A DNA stretch of 8,189 nt from Bacteroidota bacterium (GTDB lineage: Bacteria > Bacteroidota > Bacteroidia > Chitinophagales > UBA2359): NCBI GenBank assembly GCA_020631675.1, contig JAHDGT010000189.1:1-8189 (forward strand), given 5' to 3'. Shown here piece by piece: positions 1 through 4,582 of this stretch. Every line of letters begins with the position of its first letter. Position 1 is the stretch's first letter. The notes beneath the pieces are model-generated. The model was given only the letters and a program-made list of their open reading frames with translations. It searched no databases and was not told where the DNA came from. Made by a program: the position numbers and the translations under genes.

Positions 1-50
1 ATGCCGCCGCTCAGGGCGCTCCTTAGCCCCCTCATTTCCACTCCTATCCC
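1..50 (-). repeat. Truncated copy of GC-rich dispersed repeat
   Basis: Read on the minus strand, these 50 bases match positions 2991-3040 with one difference (T at minus-strand base 11 where the other copy has A at 3001). The copy is cut by the left window edge. Because the matching part is the 5' portion of the longer element at 2991-3148, the rest of this copy probably lies outside the window to the left. The match starts or stops at base 50: beyond it the flanks share only a few bases, which marks a real element boundary. Confidence 0.85.
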
Positions 51-124
51 TTGCGGAGGCTAGAGTATAATGGATTTTTTTGTTGGAGGGTATTTGTTAT
101 GTTTTATGAAGCCAATGGACAAAC

Positions 125-155
125 TTGCAACAATAAACAAAACAGAATATCTTTG
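125..155 (+). promoter_or_regulatory. Bacteroidota-type promoter of the XRE-MNT/HEPN operon
   Basis: TATCTTTG at 148-155 fits the Bacteroidota -7 consensus TAnnTTTG exactly. A TTG at 125-127 lies 20 bases upstream, the usual distance for the -33 element. Transcription would begin near 160, about 25 bases before the TTG start at 187 and a few bases before the out-of-frame ATG at 168. No better promoter is visible between the repeat at 1-50 and the gene. Confidence 0.5.
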
Positions 156-165
156 GATTATTGTT
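129..165. promoter_or_regulatory. Candidate operator: inverted repeat bracketing the -7 box
   Basis: AACAATAA (129-136) and TTATTGTT (158-165) are perfect 8-base inverted repeats separated by 21 bases, with arm centres about 29 bp apart, close to three helical turns. The -7 box at 148-155 lies between the arms. A second, smaller dyad, ATTATT (157-162) and AATAAT (171-176), overlaps the right arm. The fused XRE domain of the first gene makes an autoregulatory operator plausible. The region is AT-rich, so a chance dyad cannot be excluded. Confidence 0.35.
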
Positions 166-186
166 TCATGAATAATTTTTCCAAAA

Positions 187-792
187 TTGAACACCATCAC
201 TTTCGGCGAATTGGTCAGAAAAAAAAGAAAGGACTTGGGTTTGCCTATTCGAGAGGTAGCAGCTCGATTAGAGTTGGATCAGTCTGTATGGAGTAAGATT
301 GAACGCGGTTTAATGCAGGCACCAGCAAAAGTTGTGACAATTTTAGCTGATACTTTGCAATTAGATTATAGGGAACTACAAAAAAAATATTGGAGTGAGC
401 GGATTTACAATGAGATTAAAAATCAAGATTATGCAGTAGAAGCACTTGAAATGGCCTTGAAAAGGGCGGAGAAAAATAAATTGTCCTCATCTGAAATCCT
501 AACGAATGATCAACTAGTAGCTCGATTAACAAGTTTTTTTAAAGAACAACCAATATTAAAAGCTTGGTTATTTGGTTCCTTCGTAAGAAATGAAGCAAGT
601 CTGGATAGTGATATTGATCTCTTGATTAGATTTGATGCAAGTCAAACCATTGACCTATTTGATTACATCGGCATGAAACAGTCTTTGGAAGATCTGACAG
701 GTCGAAGTGTTGATTTGGTTGAAGAAGGGCAAGAAGCAGCCGCGATCAAGCCATTCATAGAAAGAGAAAAAAAGCTGATTTATGAACGCTAA
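187..792 (+). CDS. XRE-MNT fusion antitoxin (HTH plus MntA-like nucleotidyltransferase)
   Basis: The 201-residue product joins two domains. Residues about 5-60 are an XRE/HTH_3 fold (TFGELVRKKRKDLGLP, then SVWSKIERG in the recognition region). A helical, charged linker follows to about 105. Residues 106-201 are a minimal nucleotidyltransferase with the GS-X10-DxD signature (G130-S131, D142, D144) and a likely third metal-binding aspartate at D176 in SVDLVEE, so the active site looks intact. In type VII toxin-antitoxin systems MntA transfers AMP to a tyrosine of the HEPN toxin and silences it. The XRE domain probably represses the operon. The start is uncertain: TTG 187 is the only usual start codon after the in-frame TGA at 169-171 that keeps the HTH whole. 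The stop overlaps the HEPN start by 11 bases, implying translational coupling. It looks more AT-rich than the genes downstream, suggesting acquisition. Confidence 0.88.
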   Translation: MNTITFGELVRKKRKDLGLPIREVAARLELDQSVWSKIERGLMQAPAKVVTILADTLQLDYRELQKKYWSERIYNEIKNQDYAVEALEMALKRAEKNKLSSSEILTNDQLVARLTSFFKEQPILKAWLFGSFVRNEASLDSDIDLLIRFDASQTIDLFDYIGMKQSLEDLTGRSVDLVEEGQEAAAIKPFIEREKKLIYER

Positions 793-1129
793 ACCAACAG
801 AAAAAGAAAGGTTAGAACATATGGTGGATGCTATAAATCGAATCTTTCGATTTAGGAACAAAATGACCTATGAAGAATTTACGACCAATGAAATGGCTCA
901 ATTTGCAATCATTAAAAACTTTGAGATAATAGGAGAGGCAGCCTACCAGTTACCTAAGGAACTAAGGAAAGAGTATCCAAGTATAGAATGGAGGAAGGTA
1001 ATCGCATTTCGACATATTTTGGTACATGACTACTATAAGGTAAACACTAAGATTGTTTGGAATGCAATTGAGAATAAATTACCTGACATGAAACTTGAAC
1101 TTGAAAAAATGTTGGAAATGTTGAATTGA
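782..1129 (+). CDS. HEPN-domain RNase toxin (HepT-like, DUF86)
   Basis: This 115-residue protein is a single all-helical HEPN domain of the DUF86/HepT type and has the usual family length. The catalytic Rx4H motif is R77-H82 in RHILVHDYY. The following Y84 completes the Rx4HxY form, in which the tyrosine is the residue AMPylated by MntA in characterised type VII pairs (family knowledge). The motif NFEIIGEAAYQLP (46-58) is also typical of the family. HepT proteins are metal-independent RNases, reported to act on tRNA or mRNA. The ATG at 782 lies inside the last codons of the antitoxin gene, so both are made from one transcript with coupled translation. All key residues are present, so the toxin is probably active. 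The target RNA cannot be told from sequence. Confidence 0.9.
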   Translation: MNAKPTEKERLEHMVDAINRIFRFRNKMTYEEFTTNEMAQFAIIKNFEIIGEAAYQLPKELRKEYPSIEWRKVIAFRHILVHDYYKVNTKIVWNAIENKLPDMKLELEKMLEMLN

Positions 1130-1138
1130 TTGATGCCA

Positions 1139-1170
1139 TTGACCTATTGAGGTAGTATTCCGTACTTTTG
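1139..1170 (+). promoter_or_regulatory. Bacteroidota-type promoter for the 1262 gene
   Basis: TACTTTTG at 1163-1170 fits TAnnTTTG, with TTGACC at 1139-1144 as the -33 element and 21 bases between TTG and the -7 box. Transcription would start near 1177 and leave a leader of about 85 bases. That leader contains an AT-rich dyad, ATAAATA / TATTTAT (1179-1185 and 1188-1194). Confidence 0.5.
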
Positions 1171-1261
1171 CAGCACCCATAAATAACTATTTATAGTTTT
1201 TGGACGTTATTGAGAGGTCGTATTTACTGCGACTGTTTACAATTGAACCCAAAAAACAATC

Positions 1262-1816
1262 ATGCAAGAATTAATCGTAGATTCGATTCGTTTAATATTA
1301 CCGGCGATCGCAGTGGCGGTTGCCGTATACTTAGCCATTAGTCAGCTAATGGACGGGCAGACGAAAATGCGCCGTATGGAGCTGGGCATGGAAGAAGCCG
1401 CCCGTAAGCACGAGCGTCAGCAAGAGAACCTGCCTCTGCGCTTACAAGCTTATGAACGCTTGGTGCTGTTCTTAGAAAGAATCAGCCCGCAAAACATCAT
1501 ACTACGTGTGGAGGGGCGGGATCAGATGAGTGCCCGAGAATTGCAAATGATCTTGGTGATGATGATCCGTCAGGAATTCGAGCACAATATCACGCAGCAA
1601 TTGTACGTCTCTCAACCAAGCTGGACCGTTATTCAGAATGTGACGGAAGAATTGGTCACGATCATTAATAGCTTAGGGCAGCAGTTTCCTCCGGAAGCGA
1701 AAGCCAAGGAGTTGAGCAGAGCCATATTACAGCACTTCATTCAAAGTAATGAGATGCTGCCCACCCAGCGTGCCATTGATATGTTGAAGGCGGAGGGTAT
1801 GGCTTTGATGACCTAG
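1262..1816 (+). CDS. Conserved Bacteroidota one-TM hypothetical protein (DUF7935-like)
   Basis: The 184-residue protein has an N-terminal hydrophobic segment (about residues 11-28, LILPAIAVAVAVYLAISQ) followed by a basic and charged stretch, so the rest probably lies in the cytoplasm. Residues 35-58 are rich in Arg, Glu and Gln and may form a coiled coil. The block LPLRLQAYERLVLFLERI (57-74) is a hallmark of a hypothetical family I recall from many Bacteroidota genomes and believe is catalogued as DUF7935. That name comes from memory and was not checked. No catalytic motif is visible and no function is known. The ATG at 1262 has no Shine-Dalgarno sequence, only an A-rich leader (CCCAAAAAACAATC). 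It has its own promoter and is followed by a hairpin at 1858-1878, so it is probably transcribed alone. Confidence 0.85.
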   Translation: MQELIVDSIRLILPAIAVAVAVYLAISQLMDGQTKMRRMELGMEEAARKHERQQENLPLRLQAYERLVLFLERISPQNIILRVEGRDQMSARELQMILVMMIRQEFEHNITQQLYVSQPSWTVIQNVTEELVTIINSLGQQFPPEAKAKELSRAILQHFIQSNEMLPTQRAIDMLKAEGMALMT

Positions 1817-1857
1817 TTAGATTGGGCTTGGTTCAACTCATAGCATATAAATCGTAG

Positions 1858-1880
1858 GGGCGACCCTTGTGGTCGCCCTT
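1858..1880 (+). terminator. REP-like GC-rich hairpin, possible terminator
   Basis: GGGCGACC (1858-1865) and GGTCGCCC (1871-1878) form a perfect 8-bp stem with the loop CTTGT, followed by only TTT. It lies 42 bases after the stop of the 1262 gene. The wording GTAGGGGCGACC...GGTCGCCC resembles an intergenic repeat I recall from many unrelated genomes, so it may be a REP-type element that also stops transcription. The T-tract is weak. Confidence 0.5.
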
Positions 1881-1894
1881 TGCCATAAATAAGC

Positions 1895-1921
1895 GTAGGT
1901 GCAGGCAAGCAGCACCACTAC
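1895..1921 (+). repeat. Second hairpin, imperfect inverted repeat
   Basis: GTAG-GTGC (1895-1902) pairs with GCAC-CA-CTAC (1912-1921), leaving CA bulged and nine loop bases (1903-1911). It follows the hairpin at 1858-1878 by 16 bases, and both begin with a GTAGG-type motif. The two could therefore be one compound intergenic repeat. It ends 38 bases before the gldA-like start. Confidence 0.4.
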
Positions 1922-1959
1922 AGCTCTTTCCATTCATTTTTCAGATAGATTGATTCACC

Positions 1960-2874
1960 ATGTCTGTTCAGGTAGCTAATTTGACAAAGGTGTACGGCAA
2001 GCAAAAAGCCGTAGATAACATCAGCTTTGAAGCCCGACCGGGTGAGGTACTGGGTTTTTTAGGCCCTAATGGAGCGGGTAAAACCACTACTATGAAGGTG
2101 ATCACCTGCTTCATTCCGCAAACGGATGGTAAGGTGGAGGTCTGCGGTCATGATGTACAGGAAGACCCGATGGCGGTACGCCAATTGATCGGTTATTTGC
2201 CAGAGCACAACCCCTTGTACTTAGATATGTATGTTAGGGAGTATCTGGCTTTCGTAGCCCGTTTGCACAAAGTGGAGCAGGTGGATAAAAGTGTGGATGA
2301 GATGATCGACTTAACGGGTTTGGGCAGAGAGCGCCACAAGCTGATCGGTCAGTTATCTAAGGGGTACCGACAAAGGGTGGGCTTGGCACAGGCTATGATT
2401 CACGACCCGCAAGTATTGATCTTGGATGAGCCGACCAGCGGTTTGGATCCGAACCAATTGGCGGAGGTGCGTGCCTTGATTCGGAATATGGGGAAGGAGA
2501 AAGGGAAAACCGTGATTTTATCCTCTCACATCATGCAGGAGGTACAAGCGGTTTGTGATCGAATTTTTATTATCAATAAGGGTAAAGCCGTAGCGAATGA
2601 TAGTGCGGAATCGCTCCGCCAGCGAGCTACGGGTAGACATGTATTGACTGTTGCTTTTACCGAAAATATTAATGAACAGGCCTTAAAAACGGTTGCCCAA
2701 GCAGAGGAATTGGAGCAAGTGGGGATGGGGCAATACAGAATTATTACCAGCAGTACGGAAGATGTTCGTCCGGCTATTTTCAATTTCGCGGTAGAGCAGC
2801 AGCATACCCTAATTACCCTGCATCAAGAGACCAGTAGTTTGGAGGATGTATTTAGGGAGTTGACAACTAGTTGA
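1960..2874 (+). CDS. gldA: GldA-type ABC transporter ATP-binding protein
   Basis: The 304-residue protein is a complete ABC ATPase of the ABC-2 exporter class. It has Walker A GPNGAGKT (35-42), the Q-loop region replaced by GYLPEHNPLY (78-87), signature LSKGYRQRVG (132-141), Walker B VLILDEP (152-158) with catalytic E157, D-loop SGLD (160-163) and switch H190. A C-terminal extension of about 85 residues follows the ATPase core, ending in the SLEDVFRELT motif usual for this class. Overall it reads like GldA, which with the permease GldF and GldG forms a membrane complex needed for gliding motility in Flavobacterium johnsoniae. No permease gene is adjacent, and gldA is often separate from gldFG, so other ABC-2 export roles remain possible. 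The ATG at 1960 has no ribosome binding site. No clear promoter is visible in 1817-1959. Confidence 0.85.
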   Translation: MSVQVANLTKVYGKQKAVDNISFEARPGEVLGFLGPNGAGKTTTMKVITCFIPQTDGKVEVCGHDVQEDPMAVRQLIGYLPEHNPLYLDMYVREYLAFVARLHKVEQVDKSVDEMIDLTGLGRERHKLIGQLSKGYRQRVGLAQAMIHDPQVLILDEPTSGLDPNQLAEVRALIRNMGKEKGKTVILSSHIMQEVQAVCDRIFIINKGKAVANDSAESLRQRATGRHVLTVAFTENINEQALKTVAQAEELEQVGMGQYRIITSSTEDVRPAIFNFAVEQQHTLITLHQETSSLEDVFRELTTS

Positions 2875-2926
2875 TTAATTACTTACTTAATGTGCTGACT
2901 CGACTATAATTTGAAAATTTGACAAT

Positions 2927-2968
2927 GAGTCAATTTGAAAATGCATTTTCAAATTCTCAAATTGACTC
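2927..2968. repeat. AT-rich long palindrome between convergent genes
   Basis: GAGTCAATTTGA (2927-2938) and TCAAATTGACTC (2957-2968) are perfect 12-base inverted repeats. Inside them, AATTTGAAAATG (2932-2943) abuts its own reverse complement at 2944-2955, giving a perfect 24-bp palindrome, so two alternative pairings exist. Flanking bases repeat the same words (ATTTGAAAATTTGACAATGAG-like at 2909-2929 and CACTTTCAAATTG at 2968-2980). It starts 53 bases after the gldA stop and could act as a bidirectional terminator, or be a mobile palindromic repeat. Confidence 0.75.
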
Positions 2969-2990
2969 ACTTTCAAATTGTGTTGTGCGA

Positions 2991-3148
2991 GGGATAGGAG
3001 AGGAAATGAGGGGGCTAAGGAGCGCCCTGAGCGGCGGCATAAAAAGGCGGCCCAGAGGTAGCCATTTTTATGCCTGCCAGCGAAGCAGCGAACAGCCCCC
3101 GAATTGGAACGGATAGCCCGGTGACCTGCCGCAGGCGGGCACGCACCC
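2991..3148 (+). repeat. GC-rich structured dispersed element, possible ncRNA
   Basis: This is the full-length version of the repeat whose 5' part also lies at 1-50 (49 of 50 bases, inverted). It folds as nested stems: GGG (2991-2993) with CCC (3116-3118) as a weak outer closure, and GGGGGCT (3010-3016) with AGCCCCC (3094-3100). A long central hairpin pairs GGCATAAAAA (3036-3045) with TTTTTATGCC (3065-3074), continued by GGC/GCC (3046-3048, 3061-3063) with one bulged A. A 3' hairpin pairs GTG-CCTGCC with GGCGGG-CAC (3121-3142), with one bulged A at 3124. CAGCGAAG/CAGCGAAC is directly repeated at 3078-3093. The 3' limit is a guess. It has no credible coding potential. Repeats of this general style (GGGATAGnAGTGGAAAT ... 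GGAACGGATAGCCC) are familiar to me from Bacteroidota intergenic regions; whether they match an Rfam family such as Flavo-1 is unverified. Confidence 0.7.
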
Positions 3149-3171
3149 TTCAAAATAATTTCATTTTACAT

Positions 3172-4206
3172 CTATACCCCATCAAAAAGCCCTCCTTGTA
3201 AACTAGGGGGTGTTTTACCTACGTGGGCATAGGCTTTATCTGTGGCCTGCCGACCGCGAGAGGTGCGGTTGATGTAGCCTTCTTGTACCAGGAAAGGCTC
3301 ATAGACTTCTTCTATGGTGCCCGACTCTTCTCCTACGGCCATGGCGATGGTGTTGATACCTACTGGTCCGCCAGAGAATTTTTCTATGATGGTGAGCAGG
3401 ATGCGGTTATCCATTTCGTCTAAGCCGTGTTCATCTACGTTGAGGGCATTGAGTCCGAAACGGGAGATTTCCATGTCTACGGTGCCGTTGCCTTTGATCT
3501 GGGCGAAGTCGCGCACTCTACGTAGGAGCGCATTGGCGATACGAGGTGTACCTCTACTGCGGCGAGCGATCTCCAAGGCACCTTCATCGGTGATGGGGGT
3601 GCGAAGGATGGAGGCGGAACGTTTAAGAATGCGCTGCAAAGTAGGGGTATCATAATACTCCATGCGGAAAGTGATACCGAAGCGCGAGCGCATAGGAGAG
3701 GAGAGGAGCCCGGAGCGGGTAGTGGCACCGATGAGGGTGAAGGGGTTAAGGGAGAGTTGAATGGTGCGCGCATTAGGACCACTATCGATCATAATGTCGA
3801 TTTTATAGTCTTCCATGGCGGCGTAGAGGTATTCCTCTACGGTGATGGAGAGTCGGTGGATCTCATCAATGAAGAGTACGTCATTTTCTCCAAGGTTGGT
3901 CAGTAAGCCAGCAAGGTCCGCGGGTTTTTCTAAAACTGGACCAGAGGTGACTTTACAGCCTACATTCAATTCGTTGGCGATGATGTGAGAGAGGGTGGTT
4001 TTTCCGAGTCCTGGCGGGCCATGTAGCAATACATGATCCAGTGCTTCTCCTCTAAGCTTAGTAGCTTGGATGAAGATCGTAAGGTTCTCTATGATGTGTG
4101 GCTGGCCAGTGAAATCTTCAAGTGCTTGGGGGCGAAGTGCTTTTTCGACTTCACGCTCACCTGATGATAGGTGATTTTTGTCAGGATTCAAGTGCTCATC
4201 TCGCAT
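3172..4206 (-). CDS. ruvB: Holliday junction branch migration ATPase RuvB
   Basis: The 344-residue product is a full-length RuvB, the AAA+ motor that drives branch migration of Holliday junctions with RuvA, before RuvC cleavage, in recombinational repair. It shows the N-terminal RuvB signature LRPQALEDFTGQ (24-35), Walker A GPPGLGKT (63-70), Walker B FIDEIHRL (112-119), sensor 1 IGATTRSGLL (159-168), the arginine-finger segment SPMRSRFG (170-177), sensor 2 RGTPRIANALLRRVRD (218-233), and a winged-helix DNA-binding C-terminus (about 255-330) with GGPVGINT and EPFLVQEGYINRTSRGR. All catalytic residues are present. The start at 4206 gives the normal N-terminus. ruvA and ruvC are not adjacent, as is common outside the enterobacteria. 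It is convergent with the gldA-like gene and divergent from the histidine kinase. Confidence 0.98.
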   Translation of the reverse strand: MRDEHLNPDKNHLSSGEREVEKALRPQALEDFTGQPHIIENLTIFIQATKLRGEALDHVLLHGPPGLGKTTLSHIIANELNVGCKVTSGPVLEKPADLAGLLTNLGENDVLFIDEIHRLSITVEEYLYAAMEDYKIDIMIDSGPNARTIQLSLNPFTLIGATTRSGLLSSPMRSRFGITFRMEYYDTPTLQRILKRSASILRTPITDEGALEIARRSRGTPRIANALLRRVRDFAQIKGNGTVDMEISRFGLNALNVDEHGLDEMDNRILLTIIEKFSGGPVGINTIAMAVGEESGTIEEVYEPFLVQEGYINRTSRGRQATDKAYAHVGKTPPSLQGGLFDGV

Positions 4207-4210
4207 GCCT

Positions 4211-4218
4211 CAAATTTA
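4211..4218 (-). promoter_or_regulatory. Candidate -7 box for ruvB
   Basis: On the minus strand this reads TAAATTTG, an exact TAnnTTTG match, ending only 4 bases before the ruvB ATG. If real, the mRNA would be leaderless or nearly so. No clear TTG is found at the expected -33 spacing (a TTG at 4232-4230 is too close), so support is partial. Confidence 0.3.
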
Positions 4219-4424
4219 CTAAATCACTGCAATTACTCATAACTAAAATAGTGAAATACTAAAATACTTATTGTGCTATGGTCTGAGCTATTGCTAAGTT
4301 CTTGCGTGCTAACATTCATTTATAGCTCTTGTTTATTTATTAGTGAAATGAATAATGTGGTTTTTTCTATCAACTTTTTTCAACAAAAAAGCAACTTTAG
4401 GTCTACAGCTCCGTATACTTGACC

Positions 4425-4466
4425 ATAACAGTTAAACAAATAAAGTCAACCACAATTAACTGTTAT
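4425..4466. promoter_or_regulatory. Perfect 11-bp dyad, candidate operator
   Basis: ATAACAGTTAA (4425-4435) and TTAACTGTTAT (4456-4466) are exact reverse complements separated by 20 bases, with arm centres 31 bp apart, about three helical turns. It lies just downstream of the TATACTTG box and 116 bases before the kinase ATG. It could be a regulator-binding site or fold as an RNA hairpin in the kinase leader. There is no T-tract, so a terminator is unlikely. Confidence 0.5.
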
Positions 4467-4582
4467 CCGCACCACTAACTAAACTTTACACTACCGCACC
4501 CCAAATTGGTAGTCTACCCTAGACCCGAATCGAATTTCCCTGTTTGACGTCCATTTTGTCAACATTGCTAATTGAAAGAGTT

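Larger units (their letters stand above)
4207..4582. other. AT-rich divergent intergenic region, ruvB / histidine kinase
   Basis: These 376 bases hold no convincing gene; the longest ATG-started frame I noticed is 24 codons (4348-4422). Visible structure consists of the dyad at 4425-4466, a small CTTTTTT/AAAAAAG hairpin (4374-4380 and 4385-4391), and TATACTTG (4414-4421), one mismatch from the -7 consensus and possibly the kinase promoter, though without a good -33 element. Confidence 0.6.

Noticed and set aside
219..226. Run of eight A within the HTH codons, possible phase-variation or slippage site
   Set aside because: The frame is intact on both sides and the RKKRK sequence is normal for this HTH type. 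Slippage is possible but nothing else supports it.
51..296. 81-codon open frame upstream of and overlapping the antitoxin start
   Set aside because: It runs in another frame over the HTH coding region, has no recognisable domain, and spans a promoter-like region.
2919..3153. Open frames of 65 and 88 codons over the structured element
   Set aside because: Their sequence is dictated by the repeats and stems, and they run through the palindrome; there is no protein-like pattern.
3314..3655. Open frame of 113 codons opposite ruvB
   Set aside because: It is an antisense shadow of the strongly conserved RuvB sequence; several others occur over ruvB, the ABC ATPase and the kinase.
4348..4422. 24-codon ATG-started frame in the ruvB/kinase intergenic region
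   Set aside because: It is short and low in complexity, with no ribosome binding site or homologue that I recognise.
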